Source of the DNA: G965207335 sp965207335 | GTDB lineage: Bacteria > Pseudomonadota > Gammaproteobacteria > PS1 > Pseudothioglobaceae | Direction of reading: 5' to 3' | Length of the DNA: 64,000 nt | NCBI GenBank assembly: GCA_965207335.1 | Contig: OZ242267.1 | Location: 124,001-188,000 of the forward strand | Shown: piece by piece, positions 1 through 10,358 of the stretch | Layout of the letters: every line of letters begins with the position of its first letter | Position numbering within the stretch: position 1 is the stretch's first letter | Made by a program: the position numbers and the translations under genes | The notes under the pieces: model-generated | Told to the model about the DNA's origin: nothing | What the model saw: only the letters and a program-made list of their open reading frames with translations | The model's database searches: none

Positions 1-46
1 CCTTATAAAGTAAAATGACAAGAAATATTTTTATTTTTTGTTTAAT

Positions 47-2753
47 ATGAAAAAATACATAAAACTATTAATATTAGTTATTACACCATACATAGTTTTT
101 GTTGCAAACATTAATGCAGAAACTCAAACAGGTAGTTCAGAATGGGCACAACAAGCCTACATAAAAGCCAGTAATACAGGCGGTGGCGATAATTTTGGAG
201 AAAGTGTTGCATTAAGTAGTGATGGTAATACCTTGGCAGTAAGTACTATTGGCGAGGATAGCAATGCCACAGGTATTAATGGTAATGAAAGTAATGGTAG
301 TGCAAGCGGTAGTGGTGCTGTATATGTCTTTACTCGTAGTAGTAGTGGCACTTGGATACAAGAAGCCTATATAAAAGCCAGTAATACAGGTAGCTTTGAT
401 CAGTTTGGATATAGTGTTGCATTAAGTAGTGACGGTAATACCTTGGCAGTAGGTGCTAATAGTGAGGATAGCAATGCCACAGGTATTAATGGTGATGAAA
501 GTAATGGTAGTGCAAGCAGTAGTGGTGCTGTATATGTCTTTACTCGTAGTAGTAGTGGCACTTGGACGCAAGAAGCCTATATAAAAGCCAGTAATACAGA
601 TAGTAGCGATATTTTTGGATTTAATATTACATTAAGTAGTGACGGTAATACCTTGGCAGTAGGTGCTTATTTGGAGGATAGCAATGCCACAGGCACTTAA
701 TGGTGGTGAAAGTAATGATGACTCAAGCGATAGCGGTGCTGTGTATGTTTTTACCCGTAGTGGCACTTGGATGCAACAGGCCTATATAAAAGCCAGTAAT
801 ACAGACAGTGGTGATAATTTTGGATTTAGTGTTGCATTAAGTAATGATGGTAGTACCTTGGCAGTCGGTGCTATTAGCGAGAGTAGCAATGCCAAAGGTA
901 TTAATGGTGATGATAGTAATAATAGTTTAGACGATAGCGGTGCTGTGTATGTTTTTACCCGTAGTAGTAGTACTTGGACGCAACAGGCCTATATAAAAGC
1001 CAGTAATACAGGCAGTGATGATAATTTTGGATTTAGTATTGCATTAAGTAATGATGGTAGTACCTTGGCAGTCGGTGCTTATTTGGAGGATAGCAATGCC
1101 ACAGGTATTAATGGCAATGAAAGTAATAATAGTTTTAATTCTAGCGGTGCTGTATATGTTTTTACCAGTAGTAGTAGTACTTGGATACAAGAAGCCTATA
1201 TAAAAGCCAGTGATATAAATAGTGGTGATTTTTTTGGATTTAGTGTTGCATTAAGTAATGATGGTAGTACCTTGGCAGTCGGTGCTTATTTGGAGGATAG
1301 CAATGCCACAGGTATTAATGGCGATGATAGTGATAATAACTTATTCAGTAGTGGTGCAGTGTATGTTTTTACCCGTAGTGGCACTTGGATGCAACAGGCC
1401 TACATAAAAGCCAGTAATACAGGTAGTAATGATAATTTTGGGCGAAGTATTGCATTAAGTAATGACGGTAATACCTTGGCAGTAGGTGCTATTGCTGAGG
1501 ATAGTAATGCCACAGGTATTAATGGCAATGAAAATAATAACTCAACTAATAGCGGTGCTGTGTATGTGTTTAATATAGATGTATATAGCCTAAATATCAT
1601 AAGAACAAGCAAGGGCAATATTAGCTCAGTAAATATTAGTTGCGGTGCTGTAAACACAGATTGCTCACAGAACGATATAAGTTTTAATAGTAGTATTACC
1701 CTAACAGCTGTGGCAACTACTAATTATGTTTTTTATAGTTGGGTTGGTGATTGTCAAGGTACAAGTAATCCATTAACTATTATTATAGACAGTAATAAGA
1801 CTTGCTCTGCTAACTTTGTCCTTGATGCTAATAACGATGATATAGCTGATACTATCAATACTAGTGCAGATACTAGTGTTAGCTTTGTAGTCAGCTTAGA
1901 CGGTGGATTATTTGCCAGTAACATTACTCCATTGGCTAGTAGTTTTACTTTATCTGGTATTACAAATGGTGGTACTATTACAGTTACAGGTGTAAGTAAT
2001 AATCTAGCAACCCTAACATTTACCCCGCAACTTGTTGGCACTGATATCTTGACTATTGTTTATGACGAGATAATGCTTGCCAGTAGAATAGTTATAACCT
2101 CTATTGGTATGGTAAGTCAAGCTATGTCAAGTGTATTACCTAGCAATACTATTAATACTAACACCAGTGCCTCTGTTAGTTTTTTGGTTGTTTTAAAAGA
2201 TAGTTTTGGCAATAATATTACTGCAATAGCTAGTAGTTTTACTTTATCTGGTATTACAAGCGGTGGCACTTTTACAGTTACAAGTGTAAATAGCAATATA
2301 GCAACTCTAACTTTTATTCCGCAATCTGTCGGCACTGACACCATAACTATTACCTATGATGGTGTGCTACTTGCAACTATTACTATTGAGCCTAATTTTA
2401 ATTTAGACATCGACGAAGATGGTTATTTAACTACAATAGACAGTAAACTAATTTTATTATTTATTACCTCAAAAAATAGCTCTAATACTTTCTTAAATAC
2501 TAGTGTTAAAATTGGCGGCATAGAAGGATTAAACAATAACAGAATAAATAGTATTTATGAATATTTAGCTAAATTTAGAAATTCTTTAGATATTGATGGT
2601 AAAGACAGTTTAACGATAATAGATAGTAATTTAATATTATTATTTATTACCTCAAATAATAATATACAAATATTCTTAAACACAACTCAAGGACTTGGAT
2701 TATCAGAATCAGAGATAACAGATATTTATAATACTCTTGGTAGTTACAAATAA
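47..2753 (+). pseudogene. Frameshifted FG-GAP propeller / Ig-like / dockerin-like secreted protein
   Basis: Shorter sibling of the giant gene that follows it. An ATG at 47 opens a Sec signal peptide (MKKYIKLLILV... ANINA), preferred over the upstream TTG at 38. Seven FG-GAP units (AYIKASNT...FG...LAVGA...GAVYVF) should form one seven-bladed beta-propeller. They are followed by an InlB-B-repeat-like segment (YSWVGDCQG... CSANF), two Ig-like repeats and a dockerin-like tail (DIDEDGYLTTID). One extra base near 693-697 (aggcacttaatgg against aggtattaatgg in the paralogue) puts TAA at 698-700 between blades 3 and 4. The frame then continues open to 2753. No slippery homopolymer lies at the site. 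It could be a true pseudogene, a variable-expression state or a sequencing error. The structure is clear; the biological role is not known. Confidence 0.8.
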
Positions 2754-2917
2754 TTTTTTAAAATAATCTTTGCTTGTTTTTTGCTATAATTATTATCTAT
2801 ACCACAAAGACACTATGTAATTCTTATATATTAACAATAAATCAGTCTTACTTATTGTTACATACTATAAACCTTATAAAGTAAAATAACAAGAAATATT
2901 TTTATTTTTTGTTTAAT

Positions 2918-5900
2918 ATGAAAAAATACATAAAACTATTAATATTAGTTATTACACCATACATAGTTTTTGTTGCAAACATTAATGCAGAAACTCAAAC
3001 AGGTAGTCCAGAATGGGCACAACAAGCCTATATAAAGGCAAGTAATACAGGTAACTTGGATCAGTTTGGATATAGTGTTGCATTAAGTAATGATGGTAAT
3101 ACCTTGGCAGTAAGTACTATTAACGAGGATAGCAATGCCACAGGTATTAATGGTGATGAAAGTAATGATGGCTCAAGTAATAGCGGTGCAGTGTATGTCT
3201 TTACTCGTAGTAGTACCACTAGTGGCATTTGGATACAAGAAGCCTATATAAAAGCCAGTAATACAGGTAATAATGATAGGTTTGGACAAAGTATTGCATT
3301 AAGTAGTGACGGCAATACCTTGGCAGTAGGTGCTTATTTTGAGGATAGTAATGCCACAGGTATTAATGGTGATGAAAGTAATGCTAGTGCACTTAATAGT
3401 GGTGCTGTGTATGTTTTTACCCGTAGTAGTACCACTTGGACGCAAGAAGTCTATATAAAAGCTAGTAATACAGGTAGATTTGATCAGTTTGGATATAGTG
3501 TTGCATTAAGTAGTGACGGTAATACCTTGGCAGTTGGTGCTATTGGCGAGGGTAGCAATGCCACAGGTATTAATGGTGGTGAAAGTGATAATAGTGCAAT
3601 CGATAGCGGTGCTGTGTATGTTTTTACTCGTAGTACCACTTGGATGCAAGAAGCCTACATAAAAGCCAGTAATACAGGCAGTGACGATGCTTTTGGATAT
3701 AGTGTTGCATTAAGTAATGACGGTAATACCTTGGCAGTAGGTGCTATTGCTGAGGATAGTAATGCCACAGGTATTAATGGTGATGAAAGTAATGATGGCT
3801 CAAGTGCTAGCGGTGCAGTGTATGTTTTTACCCGTAGTGGCACTTGGACACAACAAGCCTATATAAAAGCTAGTAATACAGATAGTAGCGATCTTTTTGG
3901 ACTTAATATTACATTAAGTAGTGACGGTAATACCTTGGCAGTAGGTGCTTATTTGGAGGATAGTAATGCCACAGGTATTAATGGCGATGAAAGTAATGAT
4001 GACTCAAGCGGTAGTGGTGCTGTATATGTCTTTACTCGTAGTAGTAGTGGCATTTGGACGCAAGAAGCCTATATAAAAGCCAGTAATACAGGCAGTGATG
4101 ATAGGTTTGGACAAAGTATTGCATTAAATAATGACGGTAATATCCTGGTAGTAAGTGCTGGTTTTGAGGGCAGTAATGCTACAGGTATTAATGGTGATGA
4201 CAGTAATAATAATGCACTTAATAGTGGTGCAGTGTATGTTTTTACCCGTAGTGGCACTTGGACGCAAGAAGCCTATATAAAAGCTAGTAATATAGATACC
4301 TTTGATGTTTTTGGACAAAGTATTGCATTAAATAATGACGGTAATACCTTGGCAGTAGGTGCTTATTTTGAGGATAGTAATGCTACAGGTATTAATGGCG
4401 ATGAAAGTAATGATGGCTCAAGTGCTAGCGGTGCTGTGTATGTTTTTTATTTTTACCCAACATATACTCTAAATATCATAAGAACAAGCAAGGGCAATAT
4501 TAGCTCAGTAAATATTAGTTGCGGTGCTGTAAACACAGATTGCTCACAGAACGATATAAGTTTTAATAGTAGTATTACCCTAACAGCTGTGGCAACTACT
4601 AATTATGTTTTTTATAGTTGGGTTGGTGATTGTCAAGGCATAAGTAATCCATTAACTATTATTATAGACAGTAATAAGACTTGCTCTGCTAACTTTGTCC
4701 TTGATGCTAATAACGATGATATAGCTGATACTATCAATACTAGTGCAGATACTAGTGTTAGCTTTGTAGTCAGCTTAGACGGTGGATTATTTGCCAGTAA
4801 CATTACTCCATTGGCTAGTAGTTTTACTTTATCTGGTATTACAAATGGTGGTACTATTACAGTTACAGGTGTAAGTAATAATCTAGCAACCCTAACATTT
4901 ACCCCGCAACTTGTTGGCACTGATACCTTGACTATTGTTTATGACGAGATAATGCTTGCCAGTAGAATAGTTATAACCTCTAGTGGTATGGTAAGTCAAG
5001 CTATGTCAAGTGTATTACCTAGCAATACTATTAATACTAACACCAGTGCCTCTGTTAGTTTTTTGGTTGTTTTAAAAGATAGTTTTGGCAATAATATTAC
5101 TGCAATAGCTAGTAGTTTTACTTTATCTGGTATTACAAGCGGTGGCACTGTTACAGTTACTGCTTTTAATGGCAATCTAGCAACTCTAACTTTTATTCCG
5201 CAATCTGTCGGCACTGATATCATAACTATAGTCTATGGTGGTGTGCTACTTGCAACTAGGACGGTTATTACAAATAACATTCAAGCTGATGCAAATAACT
5301 CAAGTGTATCTGGAAGTACTGCTACTATTAATATTAATAGTAGTGCCTCTGTTAGTTTTTTAGTTGTTTTAAAAGATAGTTTTGGCAATAATGTTACTGC
5401 AATAGCCAGTAATTTTATCTTAGCAGGTATTACAAGCGGTGGCACTTTTACAGTTACAGATATTAGTAGCAATATAGCAACTCTAACTTTTACCCCACAA
5501 TTAGTTGGCACTGATACCCTAACTATTACCTATGATGGCATATTTCTTGCAACTAGGACTATTATTACAAGTAGTGGCAGGGCCAATAAAGATAACTCAA
5601 CTATAACAGGTAATGCTACTACTAGTATTATTGCAGACAACTCAATTATCTTTACCGCTATTTTAAAAGACAGGTTTGGTAATAATGTTCCTGCAATAGC
5701 TAGTAGTTTTACTTTATCTGGTATTACAAACGGTGGTACTATTACAGTTACAGATACTAATAATAATATAGCAACTCTAACCTTTACCCCGCAATTAGTT
5801 GGTACTGATACTTTGACTATTACCTATGATGATGTAGTGCTTGCAACTAGGACTATTATTACAAGTAATGGCAGGGTCAATAAAGATAACTCAACTATAA

Positions 5901-8900
5901 CAGGTAATGCTACTACTAGTATTAGTGCAGATGTTTCAATCACCTTTACTGTTATTTTAAAAGATAGTTTTGACAATAATATTCCTGCAATAGCTAGTAG
6001 TTTTACTTTATCTGGTATTACAAACGGTGGCACTTTTACAGTTACAGATACTAATAATAATATAGCAACTCTAACTTTTACCCCACAATCTGTCGGTACT
6101 GACACCTTAACTATTACCTATGATGATGTAGTGCTTGCAACTAGAACCATTATTACCTCTTTTGGTAGGACTAATAAAGATAACTCAACCATAACAGGCA
6201 ATGCTAGTACTAATATTAATACAAGTAACTCAATTACATTTACTGCTACTTTAAAAGATAGTTTTGGTAATAATGTTAATGTAATAGCTAGTAGTTTTAC
6301 CTTTACAGGTATTACAAGCGGCGGCACTGTTACGACTGCAAACACTAATAACAATATAGCAACTCTAACCTTTACTCCGCAATTAGTTGGTACTGATACC
6401 CTAACTATTGCCTATGGTGGTATAGAACTTGCAACTAGGACTATTATTACTCATAGTATTCAAGTTGATATAAATAACTCAACTATAACAGGCAATGCTA
6501 CTACTAATATTAATACAAGTAACTCAATTACCTTTACTGCTATTTTAAAAGACAGATTTGGCAATAATATTACCGTAATAGCTAGTAGTTTTACCTTTAC
6601 AGGTATTACAAGCGGTAGCACTATTACAGTTACAAATACCAATAACAATATAGCAACTCTAACCTTTACTCAACAATTAGCTGGCACTAATACTCTAACT
6701 ATTGCCTATGATGATGTAGTGCTTGCAACTAGAACAGTTATTGCTAGTAGTGTTCAAGCTGATAAAAACAACTCAAGTGTATCTGGAAGTACTGCTACTA
6801 TTAATATTAATATAAGTAACTCAATTACCTTTACTGCTATTTTAAAAGATAGTTTTGGTAATAATGTTCCTGTAATAGCTAGTAGTTTTACCTTATCTGG
6901 TATTACCAACGGCGGCACTTTTACAGTTACAGATGTAAATAGCAATATAGCAATTCTAACCTTTATTCCGCAGTTAGTTGGTACTGATACTCTAATTATT
7001 ATCTATGGCGGTATAGGACTTGCAACTAGGACTATTATTACTCATAGTATTCAAGCTGATATAAATAACTCAACTATAACAGGCAATGCTACCACTAGTA
7101 TTATTGCAGACAACTCAATTACATTTACTGCTATTTTAAAAGATAGTTTTGGTAATAATGTTCCTGTAATAGCTAGTAGTTTTACCTTTACAGGTGTTAC
7201 TAACAATGGCACTATTACGACTACAAACACTAATAATAATATAGCAACTCTAACCTTTACTCCGCAATTAGTTGGCACTGATACTCTAACTATTGCCTAT
7301 GATGGTGTACTACTTGCAACTAGAGTTATTATTACAAATAGTGGTAGGGTCAATAAAGATAACTCAACTATAACAGGTAATGCTATTACTAATATTATTG
7401 CAGATAACTCAATTATATTTACTGCTATTTTAAAAGATAGTTTTGGCAATAATATTACTGCAATAGCTAGTAGTTTTACCTTTACAGGCATTACAAACGG
7501 TGGCACTATTACGACTGCAAACACTAATAACAATATAGCAACTCTAACCTTTACCCCGCAATTAATTGGCACTGATACCTTGACTATTACCTATAATAAT
7601 GTAGTGCTTACAACTAGGACGGTTATTACTTCTTTTGGCAGGACTAATAAAGATAACTCAACCATAACAGGTAATGCTAGTACTAATATTATTGCAGGCA
7701 ATTCAATTACCTTTACCGCTACTTTAAAAGATAGTTTTGGTAATAACATTACTGCAATAGCTAGTAGTTTTACTTTATCTGGTATTACAAACGGTGGCAC
7801 TTTTACAGTTACAAGTGTAAATAGCAATATAGCAACTCTAACTTTTACCCCACAATCTGTCGGTACTGACACCTTAACTATTACCTATGATGATGTAGTG
7901 CTTGCAACTAGAACAGTGGTCACTTATGCTAGACCAAGTTTTACCTTAGCAACTAATACTATTAGTTTAAATAAAAATGCCTCTAATACTATCTACTATC
8001 AATTAGCAATTACTGGTATTACAGACCTAGATAATGTTAATAATACATTTACCATTAATACTAGTGGTAATACTATATTTACTACAAACCCTGCACCTGT
8101 TGTATCATTTGCAACTAATGCTATTGTTACGACAATGATATTAAGTAGTACCCCAATTACTGCTAATCTTTACTTTACTATAATCCCAGATACCATAGGC
8201 ACAGGGGTTATTAATATTAGTTTACAAGATGCATTTAATACTACTACAACAAAATCAGTAACAGTTACGGTCATTGAATTTGATAGTGAGCCTGTGATAA
8301 CTAATGCCTTTGATAGTCGTATTGAAAATGTATCAGTATTTGGCGGTAAATTATACGCTGATTCTGTGGTTGCTAATACAAATGGTATTAGTCAGTTCTA
8401 CCCAATCATTAATGATTTAGGTGGACATTTTGCTGTTATTGATAGTATTAATGAACAATCTTTTATGATAAATATACCTCAATATGATCAAGGTTGGTTA
8501 GGAATGTATTCTGCTAATGTTTCTACACCATTTAACATAGAATTATTAACTGATACAACAACAGAAACTTGGGCAGAAGTTACTAATCTAAGTAATCAGA
8601 CTCGCACAGTTTATCCTGGGCGTTTTAATGTCAACTTTATTGGTTCTGACCAAACACGAAGCGATGGTAACTATATGATTTTTAATAATGGTGATTATTA
8701 TTTAGTTGGCAATAATAATAATAGTGTTACCCGCCCTGCAATATTTGAATTTCCATCGGGTTTACCTGCACTTAATATAGCAAATAGCACAGCAATATTA
8801 TCACAAGGAGGCACTTTAAAAGTAATAACAACTCTATCAGGTTTTGACTTAGATGGTGATAATGTTAGTTGGTCTGGTACTAGTGCTAATGGTGGCACTG

Positions 8901-10324
8901 TAACATTTTCTCAAGCAAGTCCTAACTCTGCTACAAGCACAACCGATGTCATGTTCCAACCATCAAATGACTTTGCTGGTGATACTAGTGTTGTTGTTAG
9001 TTTAACAGCAGGTACTGAAATAACTAGTGCTACTATTAACATAACTATAATACCAGTTGCAAGTGCTAGTGATTCTAGTTTTACATTGTCAAGCAATACT
9101 GCTACTGTTGGCAATAATATTGCTGTTACTATTACTATAATGGGTAGAAATAATGACAATAGTCTTACCTCAGCTGCTGGTAATGTGACTTTTACTATAA
9201 ACAATAATGGTACTGGCTCACTTACAACAACAAGTCAAACAGGTACATACTTATTAAGTGTCTCAAATAATACTACAGGTGTTGCAAACTTAGATATTGC
9301 AGTTGATGGTGCATTTATTGGCACTCAAAATATAACATTTAACCCAGACACTGTACTTGCATCAACTTCTATTATATCAGGCAATGTTACTAATACCCTA
9401 ATAGCAGGCTTGTCTATATCATTTGATGTACAATTAAGAGATAGATTTGCTAACAATACCTCTGGTAGTAGTATTACCGCAGTATTTAGTAATATCCCTA
9501 GTTATGGTAGTTTTACCATTACTAATGTTAATATTAATACTGGCTCTGCAAGTATTACCTATAATGCTACTAAAACAGGAACAGATGCTATAATTATCTC
9601 TGTAAATGGTGCTGTAATTACAACTAGAACAATTATCGTACAAGCATCAGTATTAGATAATATCTTATTAACTGTTATGCCTACAGCCATTACAGAAACT
9701 AGCATAGTAAGTATTACTCTGGTAGCAACTCTAAGAGATAGCTTTAATAATATTAGAATTACTGATACCAGCACTACTACATTTAAAACCTCAAGTGCTA
9801 CCATACTTGCCTTTAATACTAACGGACTGGCATTTACTACAATAAATGCCATAAATGGTATAGCAACTCTAACCTTTACTGTAAGCAATACTAGTATTGG
9901 TGTAGCAACTATTACTGCATATGTTGCTGGAATTGGAGCAACTATTACTATTACTGTTGAGCCTAATTTTAATTTAGACATCGACGAGGATGGTTATTTA
10001 ACTACAATAGACAGTAAACTAATTTTATTATTTATTACCTCAAAAAATAGCTCTAATACTTTCTTAAATACTAGTGTTAAAATTGGCGGCATAGAAGGAT
10101 TAAACAATAACAGAATAAATAGTATTTATGAATATTTAGCTAAATTTAGAAATTCTTTAGATATTGACGGTAAAGACAGTTTAACGATAATAGATAGTAA
10201 TTTAATATTATTATTTATTACCTCAAATAATAATATACAAATATTCTTAAACACAACTCAAGGACTTGGATTATCAGAATCAGAGATAACAGATATTTAT
10301 AATACTCTTGGTAGTTACAAATAA
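2918..10324 (+). CDS. Giant secreted adhesin-like protein: FG-GAP propeller, Ig-like repeats, lectin-like and dockerin-like domains
   Basis: A 2468-residue exported protein from the ATG at 2918 (a TTG at 2909 is also in frame). Signal peptide 1-24. Seven FG-GAP blades lie at about 30-510. An InlB-B-like module follows (about 517-596, SWVGDCQG and CSANF). About eleven invasin/filamin-type Ig-like repeats of ~95 residues occupy about 597-1670 (KDSFGNN..IASSFTLSGIT..GGT..TLTFTPQLVGTDTLTI). Next come a distinct Ig/cadherin-like part, a possible C-type-lectin-like fold at about 1788-1948 (GGHFAVIDS, WLGMYS, AIFEF), further Ig-like units, and a dockerin-like pair of Ca-binding loops at about 2347-2468. 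The 5' end, middle and 3' end are near-identical to the gene at 47-2753, so the two arose by tandem duplication. By analogy with such architectures it is probably a surface adhesin; the ligand is unknown. Confidence 0.85.
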   Translation: MKKYIKLLILVITPYIVFVANINAETQTGSPEWAQQAYIKASNTGNLDQFGYSVALSNDGNTLAVSTINEDSNATGINGDESNDGSSNSGAVYVFTRSSTTSGIWIQEAYIKASNTGNNDRFGQSIALSSDGNTLAVGAYFEDSNATGINGDESNASALNSGAVYVFTRSSTTWTQEVYIKASNTGRFDQFGYSVALSSDGNTLAVGAIGEGSNATGINGGESDNSAIDSGAVYVFTRSTTWMQEAYIKASNTGSDDAFGYSVALSNDGNTLAVGAIAEDSNATGINGDESNDGSSASGAVYVFTRSGTWTQQAYIKASNTDSSDLFGLNITLSSDGNTLAVGAYLEDSNATGINGDESNDDSSGSGAVYVFTRSSSGIWTQEAYIKASNTGSDDRFGQSIALNNDGNILVVSAGFEGSNATGINGDDSNNNALNSGAVYVFTRSGTWTQEAYIKASNIDTFDVFGQSIALNNDGNTLAVGAYFEDSNATGINGDESNDGSSASGAVYVFYFYPTYTLNIIRTSKGNISSVNISCGAVNTDCSQNDISFNSSITLTAVATTNYVFYSWVGDCQGISNPLTIIIDSNKTCSANFVLDANNDDIADTINTSADTSVSFVVSLDGGLFASNITPLASSFTLSGITNGGTITVTGVSNNLATLTFTPQLVGTDTLTIVYDEIMLASRIVITSSGMVSQAMSSVLPSNTINTNTSASVSFLVVLKDSFGNNITAIASSFTLSGITSGGTVTVTAFNGNLATLTFIPQSVGTDIITIVYGGVLLATRTVITNNIQADANNSSVSGSTATININSSASVSFLVVLKDSFGNNVTAIASNFILAGITSGGTFTVTDISSNIATLTFTPQLVGTDTLTITYDGIFLATRTIITSSGRANKDNSTITGNATTSIIADNSIIFTAILKDRFGNNVPAIASSFTLSGITNGGTITVTDTNNNIATLTFTPQLVGTDTLTITYDDVVLATRTIITSNGRVNKDNSTITGNATTSISADVSITFTVILKDSFDNNIPAIASSFTLSGITNGGTFTVTDTNNNIATLTFTPQSVGTDTLTITYDDVVLATRTIITSFGRTNKDNSTITGNASTNINTSNSITFTATLKDSFGNNVNVIASSFTFTGITSGGTVTTANTNNNIATLTFTPQLVGTDTLTIAYGGIELATRTIITHSIQVDINNSTITGNATTNINTSNSITFTAILKDRFGNNITVIASSFTFTGITSGSTITVTNTNNNIATLTFTQQLAGTNTLTIAYDDVVLATRTVIASSVQADKNNSSVSGSTATININISNSITFTAILKDSFGNNVPVIASSFTLSGITNGGTFTVTDVNSNIAILTFIPQLVGTDTLIIIYGGIGLATRTIITHSIQADINNSTITGNATTSIIADNSITFTAILKDSFGNNVPVIASSFTFTGVTNNGTITTTNTNNNIATLTFTPQLVGTDTLTIAYDGVLLATRVIITNSGRVNKDNSTITGNAITNIIADNSIIFTAILKDSFGNNITAIASSFTFTGITNGGTITTANTNNNIATLTFTPQLIGTDTLTITYNNVVLTTRTVITSFGRTNKDNSTITGNASTNIIAGNSITFTATLKDSFGNNITAIASSFTLSGITNGGTFTVTSVNSNIATLTFTPQSVGTDTLTITYDDVVLATRTVVTYARPSFTLATNTISLNKNASNTIYYQLAITGITDLDNVNNTFTINTSGNTIFTTNPAPVVSFATNAIVTTMILSSTPITANLYFTIIPDTIGTGVINISLQDAFNTTTTKSVTVTVIEFDSEPVITNAFDSRIENVSVFGGKLYADSVVANTNGISQFYPIINDLGGHFAVIDSINEQSFMINIPQYDQGWLGMYSANVSTPFNIELLTDTTTETWAEVTNLSNQTRTVYPGRFNVNFIGSDQTRSDGNYMIFNNGDYYLVGNNNNSVTRPAIFEFPSGLPALNIANSTAILSQGGTLKVITTLSGFDLDGDNVSWSGTSANGGTVTFSQASPNSATSTTDVMFQPSNDFAGDTSVVVSLTAGTEITSATINITIIPVASASDSSFTLSSNTATVGNNIAVTITIMGRNNDNSLTSAAGNVTFTINNNGTGSLTTTSQTGTYLLSVSNNTTGVANLDIAVDGAFIGTQNITFNPDTVLASTSIISGNVTNTLIAGLSISFDVQLRDRFANNTSGSSITAVFSNIPSYGSFTITNVNINTGSASITYNATKTGTDAIIISVNGAVITTRTIIVQASVLDNILLTVMPTAITETSIVSITLVATLRDSFNNIRITDTSTTTFKTSSATILAFNTNGLAFTTINAINGIATLTFTVSNTSIGVATITAYVAGIGATITITVEPNFNLDIDEDGYLTTIDSKLILLFITSKNSSNTFLNTSVKIGGIEGLNNNRINSIYEYLAKFRNSLDIDGKDSLTIIDSNLILLFITSNNNIQIFLNTTQGLGLSESEITDIYNTLGSYK

Positions 10325-10358
10325 TTTTTTAAAATAATCTTTGCTTGTTTTTTATATT

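Noticed and set aside
8281..8760. Diversity-generating retroelement target in the lectin-like domain
   Set aside because: No reverse transcriptase, template repeat or adenine-biased variable repeat was seen in the window.
1754..9981. Many minus-strand ORFs rich in Val/Leu opposite the adhesin genes
   Set aside because: They are shadows of the Ig-like and FG-GAP repeats and repeat with the same period; none has its own ribosome site.
10341..10358. TTG start extending the sugar dehydrogenase lipoprotein
   Set aside because: These bases are the duplicated tail of the preceding gene, and the lipoprotein signal begins at the ATG at 10359.
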